Shown here one piece after another: positions 9,102 through 21,169 of a stretch of DNA of 64,000 bases (the stretch's first letter is position 1; the number at the start of each line of letters is the position of its first letter). Source of the stretch: Blattamonas nauphoetae (taxonomy: Eukaryota > Preaxostyla > Oxymonadida); the NCBI GenBank assembly GCA_033064195.1, contig JARBJD010000353.1, forward strand, positions 1 through 64,000, in the 5' to 3' direction. The notes below the pieces were generated by a model. It was not told where the DNA came from, searched no databases, and saw only the letters and a list, made by a program, of their open reading frames with translations. A program made the position numbers and the translations under genes.

Positions 9102-10071
9102 TTGACAATATTGAAGAAACAACATTCAATTCGCTGTCATTCGAGAATTATCCACAACAATGTTTCTAGTCACTCGATTGATCATTTTACATGTCTGGTG
9201 ATAGCTGTAAGAGCAAGATACTCTCAGACGAAAGCTCCTTTCCAGAAGGATCAAATTTTGTTTTTATGCCGACACTTTGATGACAGTGGGCGTGGTTGCC
9301 ACTACATTGCACGAAAAACCTCTTTTGATCCTCATCACACACATCCATATACAGTCAAGAAGCTGGAGAAACAACTACAGATCACAGTCGATGACACATT
9401 GTTAAAGTTTGAACAAAAAATACTCCAATTCTGTGCTCGACATACAGTTTCATCCAACGCAGTCGGTTCTAACGAATTCAAAGACGTGGTGAAGGAACCA
9501 ATTCATGTCGGGAAATCGTCCAGTCTAAAGGAAATGAAGAATTGTCAAAAGGTTCTGAATCGACGTCAAATTCCGGACCGATTGGCAAAGTTGGGGCGAC
9601 AAACAGTACAAGATGCTCTCACAGCTAGACGTGGTCTGAGTGGAAGCGTAGTGATTGATGGAGGCACACTCTGGCATCTCCATTTTCTCCTCACGATTTT
9701 TGTGGCCCCTCAGACAACTTTTGAGCCTCTCCTCATCCACACATCCAACGCCAAAAATGATCTGAATTCATTATTTTATGCCATTTTTGCCTCAGACAGC
9801 GCAGCGATCCTCTCAAAACATGGAATCAAAGTTGTTGCATTCGTTGCCGATAATGCGCTTGCACTTCAGAATGGTCTCAGAATTGTATCTCAAACACGCA
9901 TCGACCCCTCCTGTTGGCAGATGTCATAACCATCTCTTAGATCTTGCTTGGACAGACACTAAACAATATTGTCCACATCTCCGAATCCTTTTGGAAACTC
10001 TGCACTACTATTCAAGTGAATTTCCTCCGACTGTATCAAAATTACTTGGCTTTTGTGTGACGAACTTTTGA
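9102..10071 (+). pseudogene. Second hAT/DUF659-like transposase remnant
   Basis: A 275-residue frame with a Cys/His-rich start (LCRHFDDSGRGCHYIA...HHTHPY) that may be a BED-type finger. It then has SVVIDGGTLWHLHFLLTI and KVVAFVADNALALQNGLR, the two acidic strands of a hAT/DUF659 fold. The match resumes in another frame as RCHNHLLDLAWTD (like the family's CxAHxLNL), so there is a frameshift near 9925. The order of motifs differs from element 1, so this is a separate family. It lies head to tail after element 1. Confidence 0.55.
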
Positions 10072-10570
10072 ATAATGTCTTTTATACCGACCCAAGTGGA
10101 ACGTTCGAACTGGAATGGTCGTTCGTCACTGTGATGTTTTGCAGTCATCGTCTGAGTCTTTTGATGTGAAACCTTCACTGTCATGTCGGCTTTGAATTCA
10201 CTTCACCGATCACTTCACTGCAGTTTCATCTCACTCCAATTAAAAAGTTTGATCAACCCACAAAACCTTCAAACATTCTATTTATTGATCCACTTTTTTG
10301 TACAGATTCATGCGATACATGATTTAAACTAGTTCAAAGAATAGAGAGAAGTGAAGATCATGCATTTTGCAAACTTTGATCTACATGTTAACAGTTGACA
10401 TGTCGTCGGACATCGATTTGTGTCATCTTTGTCAAGTCATGTCACGTCATCAATCAGCCATTCAATCATCCAACTTCATCGTTGTCATTTTTCAATTGCC
10501 TTGAGTTTATTGAGGTGTCACCAAACCGTCCAGTGTCACCCATCCGGCCTTTTTTCTATGAGCGACCATT

Positions 10571-10900
10571 TTGGTCAAACTAAGACAAAAATAAAAGTAT
10601 AGAATTGTACTCCCACGCGATTCTGAGAAAACCTCAAAATACGTTTAACTTTACGATTTCACACATTTTTTTCAACTTTTTCCGCTCATTTCTCCACAAC
10701 CAGCCACCCGTTTGAAATCAAATAAAATGCATTCTAGTCGGATAGATCTCGACAAAAGATGTTCAAAGAAAGATACCGTTTTTTCTAAGATTTTTTTGTC
10801 CAGAAAAATTTGAGTTTTTTCTAATTTTCCCAAATACACAGAATTTAATCCACCAATTGTTTGTCAAAATGTTCGTTTCCCCAAACAAATGTTTTTATGA
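10571..10900. repeat. Right arm of long inverted repeat
   Basis: Reverse complement of the arm at 5885-6193. The inner end TGGTCAAACTAAG is at 10571-10583 and the outer end lies near CATTGATCTCATA read in reverse. Its divergence from the left arm suggests an old pair or two related elements in opposite orientation. Confidence 0.75.
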
Positions 10901-11380
10901 GATCATTGATCGAGCTGAGTCAAGGGCGGTAAGTTTCATTTTTGGTTTATAAATGTCGAACTTTTGAATGAGGTCGCAAATGCTGACCCACTTCTTTACG
11001 ACCTCTTCTTTTTTCCTCTCTCCGTCACATCACTTCAATTCACCTTGCTTTTCTCTACACCAGTTTCTTTTCTGATTATGAAATGTCGAGTGAAACGAAA
11101 ACAAGAAGCTTCTGCTCGATCTTCCTGCACAGGTGTACCAGGAACTCTTGTCCGTGAGATGTGTACCCCTTCGAGAATGAAGAGCAGATCTTGCTAAAAT
11201 AGAGTTGTGAGACATCGAAGAGTGTGCAGAAGGAAAAATTCATTTGAAATTCCGAACTAGTTGCTGAAACTCAACGACAACTCGATCTTTTGAATTTTTC
11301 ATTTCTTATGGTTTAGATCAATTCATCTTTCGTTCCCTGAACTATCAGGGAAAATCAAGGAACCGAACATCTTCTTTCTT
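10901..11380. other. Transposon-derived remnant, no gene
   Basis: No convincing gene. CGAACTTTTGAAT...GACCCA at 10957-10990 resembles 10065-10098 inside the second hAT remnant, so at least part of this stretch is likely transposon-derived. The rest shows only short broken frames. Confidence 0.4.
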
Positions 11381-13942
11381 ATGTCCACAACTGATCATCT
11401 TCTAACAAAATCCAACAGACGCAAGAATCTCAGAACACAACGAACAAAAAAGACATATCACTCACAACTATCCCAGGACGTTTCACAGGATTTCAAAGAA
11501 TATACTGTATTTTTTCCACCATTTGTAGATGATATTTTATCATTTTATCTCCTTTCAAGGACCATACGGAAGATTCTCTCCTGACCAAAATGACCCTGAA
11601 CAATCTCTACGTTCAACGAGCTGCCGCCACAGAGCTCCATAATCGCGTGAATAGTTTCTTTTCCCTCTTCGATTATACCCGAGTCTTTATTGGTATCTCC
11701 AGGAAAGTCACGTGCTTCAATACATTCTATTATTCGCCTTCATGGACTCTCCCGTCTTGTGGCAATTTTAAAGAATACACAAGATCTCGAATTGGAGGTG
11801 TGCATGCTGATTTATACATCTGGTTTAGGCTCACATCCTCGCTATTCTCGAAATTATCCGTTCGCCATTTTCTCTGATCAAATTCTCTCCTTTGCCCACT
11901 CAACCTCTTTTTTTCCTCACTTAGTTGAACAAACCGATGCAAGAGAGGGTTTTTCTGTTGAGGCATCGTTTAAACAACAGATGATTCGTCTTGCTGAACC
12001 ATCCGACGATTCAGTATCACATTCTATTTTGGTTTGTTTTGTTAGTGGTTTTGATTCATCTTTCGGGTCCTCTCGTTAGGCGTGGAAAATTATCACATCC
12101 ATCGCAAAAACCAAATCTGCGTTCGCTCTCAGTTTTTTGGGCAGTGCGTTGGGAAACTGTATCACAGTGACACTATCATACCTTTATTCTCACTCGGATC
12201 CACCATATGTTGCCATTCCAATTGCAGCTCCATCGTCTTCAGAACCGTGTTCGCCTCCAGCGATGCGTCGACCAAAGTCGATAACCACGTCCATTCTTTC
12301 ACCACCTTCCTCGAAAACTCCTCCCTCTTCGCCGAACGGACGTGGAATTCAAACTGCATTTGCATTTCCACCTTTGGCTGCTCCATCGCACGTAAGACAG
12401 TCAAGTTCACCACCTCCATCTTCCACCATTCCCCATCACATCCTGCACTCTTTTGGAGACTCTAACACTCTCGCTGAGGTTTTTTGTGAATGCCTCCAGC
12501 ATATGGCTCTCGTATCAGGGCCGACTTTGTTTAGTCTCCTATTTCCACCAGTATCTGCTCCCAAACCAAAGCAAGAGACACAAAAAGAGGAAGAGAAACG
12601 TCCCACCACTCCCCCAAATATTCGGAAGGGGAGATCGGACCAGAGACTCCATTCTACTTCACCACCACTCTCACCTCCAACCACTTTCACAAAGTCACCT
12701 CCCCCTCTCCCAGAAGCCCTGCCCATTACACACCTTGCCTCCTCCTCCAGCCCACGCATTGTGACTCATCTATTTACAGTTTTTGCGACACTAGCCGAGA
12801 GCGATCCAGGCAATACCATTCTTTACTCTCGCATTCCCTTCTCAGTGAAAGCAGATGGGAACACCATCGACGATCGTCTCTCATTTGTGGCACAGACACA
12901 GGCTGTGCTGCATCCTGATGACGAGGCCCTTCAGGAGGCGGTAGGGAGCTTTCTCTCGTCTCTGGAAGGTGACGCCATCGTGCAGAAGGTGGAGGGCCAG
13001 TTAGATCAATGGGAGAAGAACAGAAAGAACAAGAACAAGCGAGAACACAATGTTCTCACTCTCGCTGTCTTGACAAGAGCGCTGATGCACAGAGTGTCCA
13101 CTCGAAAGTTCACAAAGCCCATCTCCCAAACATTGTTTGTCAAATACAACCCAACGACAACTCTCTATCCCACCATTGCTCGCCTGTTCTCCCTCCATCA
13201 TGTCGGAATCAGCTCTGACGCACTTCAGGCGATCTTCAGAATAGCAAGTGTCACAAAAACAAAAAATGTTGTTCAAGAGACCTTTATTGTTCAAACGGTC
13301 ATGGAACAAGTGCAACCACTGACTGTTTCACGTGCCAACTCCGATTTCCACCTCAGATTGCTGCGCTTGTTCTCGTTGTTCATGGGGGAGTTGCGGGACG
13401 AGGTGATCAACCCGTCAACATATTCGTACTATCAGCTGATGATCCCAAAACTCTTATTCTCTTCAAATGTCGACCTCCAAGCACAGATCCAGACCCTTTT
13501 CCAGGTTCTCTGTCCTTCTTTCATGACAGAATCAGTCGGCCCAGTCCTTCTGTCGAAATGTGGACTCGGACACTCAATCACACTGGCACTCTTGGACACA
13601 GAAAGCTTGAATGGGCTCTACGGAATCATTGAGCCTCTTCGACATTATGTTCACATGAAGAATATTATTCGGATGTTCGAAGAAGAAGGCTTGTATGAAG
13701 TGTGTGAGGCAAGACTACCGGATAAGTGGATTGACGAAGACAGTTGGTGGACTGGGAGATATAGTTGGTTTCTGCAGGTAGAGGTTGGAGTTAATTTGAC
13801 ATATTGATAGGTTGTGTCTGAATTGTTTGGAATTTCACAACGTCTGTTTTACCGATTCTTTTATTCGATCTCAGACGTCACTGAGATTGAGAACATCAAA
13901 AAAGAGGGGCGCAATTTGACATTTGTTTGGAAAAAAAGGTAA
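11381..13942 (+). CDS. Armadillo/HEAT-like repeat protein, five exons
   Basis: Inferred exons: 11381-11506, 11560-11653, 11703-12031, 12080-13777, 13811-13942. The joins (phases 0, 1, 0, 0) give one open frame of 792 codons. Introns are 53, 49, 48 and 33 nt. The N-terminal third and the C-terminal half consist of leucine-rich helical repeats (HSIIRLHGLSRLVAILKN, LFSLHHVGISSDALQAIF, LLRLFSLFMGELRDEVIN) typical of armadillo-like folds. A Ser/Pro-rich linker (about codons 200-350) separates them. The C terminus after the 33-nt intron (ELFGISQRLFYRFFYSIS) is clearly coding. No catalytic motif is seen, so a scaffold role is only a guess. The start ATG follows a stop-rich region. Confidence 0.7.
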
Positions 13943-14129
13943 AATGGAAATGAGGAGACATAAAAACACGAGTGGAGATGTATATGATGAAGTTTGAGTG
14001 ATGATGCTCCTGGCGGAACGTGAGAATTCCAACTTGACGATTGTGTGAGTGGTTTGTTCTATATAACGATGACAATCACCACAAAACATTCATAAATCCC
14101 AGGAAACGTGATAGCTTTCGTAAGATAGT

Positions 14130-15484
14130 TTAAATGTCTGCTATATTCACATGGAGAACAGACTGAACGATGTTGAGTGAATGCCACCGTATTTCCCATT
14201 CGAAATGTGAAAGTGTGGCATCCAACGAATCTACCAAACCACTTGGAGACAATAAGCCCAAAAGAGGATCATCTTGTGTTGTGGGTGTTCGAATTGTCAA
14301 GAGGAGACGATTGAGGTTGTGGAGAGTAAGAACCAGAAGATGATTCAGACTTTCTTCAGTGAGAACACGAAAAAGGACATGTAGATAGCCTTGTGAACGC
14401 AATGCAAGGAATATCTTGTCTTCTCGCATTGATAAGTGAAAGAGAATCTCGAGAGAGCTTTTGCGTAGAGTTGGCCTTCTGGAATCGATTAAGCAATTCA
14501 ATAAAGTCGGAACGTTCCTCTGAATCATCGTAAAAAGCGTGTAACTATCAAAGAATTCTTCGTGAACGACCCAGACACCGATCTGCATGAGCATTTCTAC
14601 AAGTACACCTGTTTCGCTTTCAGAATTACGATATTCACTTGAATATTTCTGAAATAGAAATGGTGACTCGTTTATACATTCAGAATACATTTGAGTAATC
14701 AATGTTTCATATGATTGTTCGTGGGTACAGTGGGGAAGGCAAAACTGCAACACTGACAGAAGCTTCTTTTTTCCATTTTGCCTCCATTTCACACTTTTTA
14801 TCCGTCTTATCGTTTCTGAAAATAAACGCTGAGAAACAATCTTGTTGTCGTGACGAGAAAAAGAAACAACATGGTTTGATCGTCCAATCATTCTCCTCCA
14901 ATCGCGTCCAGTCGCTCCTCCTTTCACAGTTTGACTTAATACACTCTTTCAAACTGTTTTTCAAATTTCTTCCACAATCAGACAAGTTATTCAGCCAGAT
15001 TCGACAACTGTTGCCGTTCAGCCAATTCAAGGTGTTTATTGTTTTTGTGTTCATCTTTGTTTTGAACATCTGACAACAATCCTGCTATTCTCAGAATTTC
15101 TCTCTCACCAGACAAGAATAGCAGTCAAGCTGAAGTGAACACGACTCATGCCGACAGATCCCATCAAGTTGCTTTTCAATGGAACCAAACCAAGATTCAC
15201 GTTTTCATGGTGTGTCCTTACTTTTTCTCACCAATTTTGTACTGAATGTTTTCCTCTCACCTTTCTCTTGCCCTGCTTTCTTTCTCTCTCTCAACTATAG
15301 CTGAAATTGTTCCTGCTTTGACACATCTCGAAACTATTTCTGTCGGAAATATGTCACACAGTCGAATCAGATAATTTTGAGGATCGCCCCGGACGTCACA
15401 GAAGAGTTTTCTGTGCGAACAGGAAAAAAGAGGATCTTTCGATATTCGAGTCAATTGACCTTTCAGCTCTGAATCCTGACTCAA
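14130..15484 (-). CDS. Armadillo-like protein, exon structure incomplete
   Basis: The 3' exon (about 14130-14830) is a clear open frame with helical, leucine-rich repeats (SYTLFTMIQRNVPTLLNCL, LRKSSLEILFHLSMREDK, YLHVLFRVLTEESLNHLLVL) like the neighbouring gene at 11.4-13.9 kb. Two further open stretches upstream on the same strand look like earlier exons: about 14880-15010 (LNWLNGNSCRIWLNNLSD) and 15298-15484 (SELKGQLTRISKDPLFSCSH). I could not find a set of splice joins that connects them all, and no start ATG is certain. The stop TAA/TGA side converges on the gene ending at 13942. Function unknown; only the fold type is suggested. Confidence 0.5.
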
Positions 15485-15532
15485 TGATACATTGTCTGAG
15501 ATTATTCAGTCATTCAATTCTCAAACTCCGTT

Positions 15533-15970
15533 TTGAAAGCAGAAAAGACAACTTCAAAAATACAGCGACTGTTTCACACTCTTAAACTCGAAGGAAGGGA
15601 CAAAATGGCGAGATATGTGAGAAAGATACCAATTTACATTTGTCCATTTCTTCTTTTCAATTCATTCAAAAGGATTATGTCATTGTGGATTCTCACTTTT
15701 ACGTTTCTCCGCTTTTCTCAGTTTATCTCTCCATTTCGACATTTATTTCACTTTTATCTGTATTATTACCGAAATTGTTTGCCTATGTCGAATTGAGCAA
15801 AGAAAAAGAATCTATCCGACTGAGATCCGATCTCTCCCCAAGAGGTCATTTTGGGTCCTCACAGACCAACCAGGCTGTTTTGACAACGAGCGTCCAAAGG
15901 AGCACTTCCCAACTCTCCAAGGAAGAAAATAAACACAGTATGGTCTCCCTAGCTTTCTTATGTGGGCGTT
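15533..15970 (+). CDS. Possible small spliced gene, unknown
   Basis: Three open pieces join with GT...AG introns into one frame: KLEGRDKMARY, then DYVIVDSHFY, then QRKRIYPTEIRSLPKRSFWV followed by LTDQPGCFDNERPKEHFPTL, ending near 15933. The last piece in particular looks coding. No start ATG is visible and the 5' part overlaps the region where the opposite-strand gene should begin, so this may be a fragment or an upstream exon of something else. I recognise no family. 15970-16439 shows no convincing coding signal. Confidence 0.3.
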
Positions 15971-16439
15971 GCAGTTTTATCTTCCGCACTGTATCAGCCC
16001 AGCCTAATAAGTGGAAATATGTTTAAAAATAGCGACAGACGACTGAAAGTGGTATATAAATGATGAATAATATTCTTAATTTGTGCCATAGGTGCAAATC
16101 GTTAGAGGGTTAGATGAACGAACACGAAGTCCGGGCCTGATCAGCAACGTCGCTACTATTGGATGTTATATAGCTACCCATCCATGTAAATCCATGCTAA
16201 TCCCCATTTTACTCTCGTTCAGACGATTGCATTTCATGAAAACCCCTATATCTCCATATAATTCACTCAAAACAATGGAGATGGAATTCTCACGTATGTG
16301 GAACTAATCACTTCGGTGCCACAAAATTTCTTTAAACGTTCAAAGAATTGAGTAGACAAGTGATTTAAAATACTAATTAGAGTGTATTGGAAATCCCTCG
16401 CATGGAATAAATAGTTTAAGGGCTACAATCAAGAACGTC

Positions 16440-19025
16440 ATGTCTGTCTCTCCCACTTCACCGACCCCTACAAATACTTATGGAGAGGAAAGCCCCACAG
16501 GTCCAAAGTCTGAGATAAAGGACGGTCTGCCTGGAGCTCATTTGAAGATGTTCCCTTTTTTGACTCATTTTGATTTGGACGTATTGTTCATACCATTTGG
16601 GATGAAAACACTTTTTCATTAAGTTTTCTCTCATCCGAGATGACACTCCCAACTCTTTCATGTTCTTCAGTCATAATTCGAATTGTCCTTCTTCTCAGAA
16701 TGGGAAGGAAAACCCATGAATATAATCATGGGACTGTTGAAAGATCTTCGCAATGGAGTTGATATTACTAGAGGATCAAGTTTATTTCACATATATCTTC
16801 TTATCCATACCACTCTCACTTGAACGGGCTCTTCCCACCATCCTTTCTGACATTTTCACTCTATGATAGTCCCTACATTTTTATTAGAGCCCCGGTCCCT
16901 AACAGAACGATTTACATCGTTTATGGACCATTCTGAACTCCTCCTCAGTCGAAGCAATCTCAAGAGTCCACTGGACAGGATGCTGAGTGTGACAGTGTGC
17001 ATCTTTTGAGCTTTTCCTCATCCCCTGAATGTCAGACTTGGTTCTTTTCGGGCTGGCACGATCAATTCCACGGGGTTACTTCCCCATGCAACCCAACTCA
17101 CGGAGAGGTTCGTTCTCGAGCTCGCCTGAGCACCATCTCTCTCATTTTCCATTTGCCTCCTCACTTTCTCCCATATCCATTATTGTTCATTGTTTTTCTC
17201 TGTTTTTTCTTCCACACAGTTCTTCCGTTGCTGGTGGGACCAAAGCAATGGAACCCGAACATGGTACATGGCCGAACAGGTCACCCACCATCCACCCGTC
17301 ACTGCTTTCCGTATCGAGAACTCGGGGAGAGTCTGCCACTCAAATATCAGGAAGGAGACACACCCAACGAAAAGTGTGGAACAGGAGGACGGCACAAGAG
17401 AAAAGGATCAACAAGAGACCCCAGACAACGCCCATCCCAAAATTGCGTCAGTTTCAGAGACCTTGATTCCTACCCAGTCGCTCACAGCATCGTCACCAAC
17501 CTCAAGCGACTCACAACCATCACCCTCGCATTCCCCCTCAGTCCCACTGGACCACCCCCACACTCCGACAAACACTCCTCCCACCGAACCATCATTTTCT
17601 GTTACAGGCGATGTGCAGATTGATATCACTCTGTACGGAAATAGTGTAGCTGTTGGTCTCGTTGGGATGGCTGAAGCCAAGATCAAGCAAATGGCAGATT
17701 GGGAGGGAGCAAAGAGCGAACCTGAAGAGACATACTGTTTGTCCTTCCCCACAGTGTGGTGTGGAGGAATCGTGTTCGGGAAGCGAGTGTTGGAGCTTAA
17801 AGGCGAAGTCGAGATTGTCTGCCCAGAAACGAAAACAAAAGCAGTGCTTTTCTTCAAAGGGAAGGTCTCTTTTCCTCTTTTTTCACTCGTCCTTCGTTCT
17901 CTCGTCATGTTCACTCTTCAGCCGTGGCTTTTCGGGAACTATCACCAAGTCTCAGGATGGGTGGGAGACCTCATGCCTACTGCCGATCTCAAACAGCATG
18001 CGACGATGGAGCTTCGCGGGAACTGGAAGACTCATCTCGAAATGTGCGATTTTCGTGAATTGGGCGGAAATGGAGGCGGAAGGGAAGATCCGAAGAATAT
18101 GGAACAGCTGCGAGCAAAAAAGAGGAAGGAACCGTGGAAACGAATCTTTTCTGTTGAAACTGCACCTCAAACATCGATGAAAGTCGTCCCACTCGAACTG
18201 CAGGAGCCCATCGAGAGCAGAATGTCTGTTTTATCCTTCTTTCATCCCTTTTCCCCCTTTTCCTCATATCCTCGAAGTGTTTGGACGGATGTCTGTGCTG
18301 CTTTGCGAAACCACGACATCGACACCGCCGGCGTGTTCAAATCGAAGATCGAGAAGGACGAGATGGACAAAGCCAAAATGCGGCGCTACATGGTCGAGCA
18401 GATGTGTCGCGAAGACGAAGAAAGACAAGTCGAAGAAGCCAAACGCAAGAAAGAAGAACAAACACCAACAGACTCCCCTCAAACCGAGTCCACCACTTCA
18501 ACCGAAGAACAGCCGACCCCGTCGTCCGCAGTATCCTCTCTGGACTTGACGTGCAAATCATGCGATCGATACATGAGCGTGTCACAACCAGTCGGTTCCA
18601 CAGTAACCACCCCACAACCACCGCCACTCAATCTCATCCAGCGGTTCTTCTTTTTCGATGAAGAGAACTGTCGGTGGAGATGGAATCTGGATCCGAGGAA
18701 TGGATGGAACGAGGAGGAGGCAGAAGTGTCTTGCTTCAACGTTGTCGACGCGAATGATGTGATGCGAAGGAGAAGAAGGGAGCGGATGGCGAGAACATCA
18801 CAACAAGCATCGATGCAGAGAGATCGGGAGGAACGGATTGGCCCTTCGTTCACTCCGATGCCCCCGTTCTTCAACGGAGAGAAGTGCAGACTGGAGAGGA
18901 GAGGAGATGACGAGCGGGTGCGATCCTTCGACCCGACAGGAGTCACTGTGGGGGAAACCTGGCCTGAACACTATTTTCCAAGAGAAACGGAGAGAACAGA
19001 TGATTTGTTAGATGAGAAGAGCTAA
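16440..19025 (+). CDS. Oxysterol-binding protein-related protein (ORP)
   Basis: Inferred exons 16440-16524, 16699-16779, 16870-16988, 17036-17107, 17220-17864, 17922-18223, 18278-19025 give 683 codons. Lipid-transfer domain landmarks appear in order across exon joins: LLKDLRNGVDITRG, FLLEPRSLTERF, a PCNPTHGE segment where the family has PFNPxLGE, and the signature AEQVTHHPPVTAF (EQVSHHPP). IVWTDVCAALRNHDID followed by KSKIEKDEM matches the C-terminal helix. ORPs carry sterols or PI4P between membranes at contact sites. I see no N-terminal PH domain in the first short exon, so it resembles short ORPs. Inserts rich in Ser/Thr/Pro lie after EQVTHHPP and before the C terminus. Exon 1 and its donor are the least sure part. 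Confidence 0.85.
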
Positions 19026-19221
19026 GAGGGAGGTACTATCAAGGAGAAGGTTGAGAATGTCTAATAGTGACACTCACCACTTATTCGTTTTCTTTGCGAA
19101 GGCTACTTATGAAATTGTTATGACAATATAATCTAAGGTGACAATAACAGTGGAGATGTCAACTGTTCATGAGATTCAAACCACAATTCTGATCAAGCCA
19201 TAGCAAAAGTCAATCGCGATC

Positions 19222-19735
19222 ATGAGGTACTTTCTAGCTGGTGTTGTATGCTTTCGCGTCCTGATGTTCATCACCCAATCATTTTCAACAGATGCAGACC
19301 ACCTTGCTTGAGGGTGTCGTCTCCCAAGACTACCGTAACGTCCTTCGCGGTTTCTATCAGTTTTTCTCATCTCACTGTGATAATCGTTCTATAAATTCTA
19401 CCCTAGACTTCATCAAGAGTGTTGAACCTGATGCCGATGTCTATGACCCATGGCTCGCTCATCCTGATCCAGCAAGCCTCGAAGACAATGAAGAAATCCG
19501 CCAAGTATTTGAGATGAATGTACAAGAAGCTGAAAAAAGTGATGTTGTCATTGCATTCATCCCCACTGCATCAATGGGCACTGCAATTGAGATTGAACAT
19601 GCATGGAGGGCAGGAAAAACCGTCTGGACAATTTCTCCCCTCGTCAAGAACTGGGTGGTCCGTTTGTATTCACACAAGCTCTTCCCATCAATTGAAGCAT
19701 TTAAGACATTTTTCGAAGAAAATCATAAACAGTAA
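19222..19735 (+). CDS. Nucleoside 2-deoxyribosyltransferase-like protein
   Basis: Three exons, 19222-19242, 19292-19349 and 19407-19735 (introns 49 and 57 nt), give 135 codons. The start MRYFLAG fits the first beta strand of the family (IYLAGP), and the core has DADVYDPWLAH, VQEAEKSDVVIAFIP and SMGTAIEIEHAWRAGK. The last carries the Glu used as nucleophile in nucleoside 2-deoxyribosyltransferases (SxGTxxE). The family swaps bases on deoxynucleosides or cleaves nucleotides for salvage. Size fits the compact subfamily. The substrate cannot be told from the sequence. TIR-like NADases are a distant alternative. Confidence 0.75.
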
Positions 19736-19976
19736 TTCTGTTATTAACGACTTTAGCCAACATTTCACGATGGATCGTTCTTTGACTGAATATCATATCA
19801 TCTTGTCTCAAACATTACCTAGTCTCAGACACGACATGTTCTTGCTCAAATTTGGAAAGTAAATGCATAAACATGAAATGATTCATCAAAAAAACAAGAG
19901 GAGAAATAAAGAGATGTTCAGAGAGTCTTCAACCCCCAAACTAACATTAATGAGCAAGTGATGAACGAAAAACGTG

Positions 19977-20928
19977 TCAAAGATTGATGGATACTACTTT
20001 GCCGCTTCCATCTGTGATCGAATACCCGCTTGAAGAGAGTTCTGAAGTGTTACGTTGTGTAGCTTGGTCCTCTTTCTTCTTCTGTTCCAAAAGGGCAGTA
20101 AATGTATCTGTTTGATCAGATAATGAGGAGATATTGGGAAACAAACTGCACATAGTTTCAGCTGTGGTCTTGAATAATTCTTCCATCTCGTCCCGCGGAG
20201 ACGGTTCAGTTTCTTTTTTCATTTGTGGTCCAACGAGTGGGGGAGCGTCGGAAGGTTGAATATGCGATGGGAAATGTGCCATATCTGATTGTGGAGGGGG
20301 TGTGCGTGTCGGTTCCGGTGGAGGTGTAACGATAACGTGTGAACGACAATCAGAAAGAAAATGAGCTTCTTTATCTAAGGGTTCGATGTGAAGAGAGAGA
20401 TAAGACGAGAGGACGTGTGGATGTGAAAGAGGAGAGAGATTCATACCTCGAAGTCTGATTCTTCCACCACAGATGTCACAAACATCAGTGCGATTTCCAC
20501 ATTGCTCGACATGATCTATTTCAGAGAAAGTATACTTGATGAAAGGATGACGAACTTTCTGGAGAATGGAGAAAGAGATCAATGTCACAGTACGGACACG
20601 TTCCAATCTTTCGATTTGGACAAATCTCAGCTTGATGGCGTTCCATGAAATATGAATCCACGAGAGCATAACAATTTGGACATTCAATCTGAAGGAGATG
20701 ACTTGAGAAGAAAAAATCGTTACCTCTTCGTGTTCCGCAGCTAGATGCTCCTCGAGAGCCTAAAAAACAGATGACATTTACCAGAAATAGAAAAATGACT
20801 GTTTTCTGGATGGGTTGCTTGCATTTTGGACAGAGGCTGATATTTCGTTCACAGAAGAGGATATGTCTTTCAAAATTTGTTGAGATAGTCTGTTGACAGT
20901 TTGGACAGATTGTTGATTCTGATGACAT
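19977..20928 (-). CDS. TRAF-type zinc-finger protein (TRAFD1-like)
   Basis: The chain starts at ATG 20928 with MSSESTICPNCQQTIST. Five exons joined by introns of about 30-75 nt bring together Cys/His fingers: CPNCQQTI...H...C, CPKCKQPI...H, CPNCYALVDSYFMERHQAEI followed by C, CPYCDIDLFLHSPENHVEQC, CDICGGRIRLRD...H...C. The spacing (CxxC, 10-12, H, 3-5, C) is that of TRAF-type fingers in TRAFD1-like proteins. The C-terminal third is Pro/Ser-rich with an acidic helix (DEMEELFKTTAETM). It is probably a ubiquitin-linked or scaffold protein; no RING signature is clear. The same finger style recurs in the large kinase-finger gene at 23.9-28.2 kb. Confidence 0.7.
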
Positions 20929-21169
20929 GACAAACGAAGTGGTAAGAACGGGTTTGGTTCGAGAGAAAAATATTGTACACCGATCTAGATGAAATTGAGT
21001 TATCTCCGGAGGTTTTAACAGACAGTCCGATTTTCCAGTATACACCAAATTTAAAAGAATCACCATACCTCTTATCTTACTGTTTATGCTGTCACTCCTC
21101 GATCAAAAACTCATTATAATTTTCTTCTTTGCACGTCATCACAAACGTCTCTGATTCGACTGTCCAGTG

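Larger units (their letters stand above)
5885..10900 (+). mobile_element. Decayed DNA-transposon nest with ~310-bp inverted repeats
   Basis: The segment is bounded by two long inverted repeats (5885-6193 and 10571-10900). It contains a hAT-like transposase in two parts (about 6200-6790 and 7990-9090), a Tc1/mariner transposase on the opposite strand between those parts, and a second, different hAT-like transposase (about 9240-10071). Stops and frame changes show all are inactive. One transposon appears to have accumulated others, or two hAT copies met in opposite orientation. I could not find short target-site duplications or the Tc1 terminal repeats by eye. 10072-10570 holds no recognisable gene. 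Confidence 0.6.
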
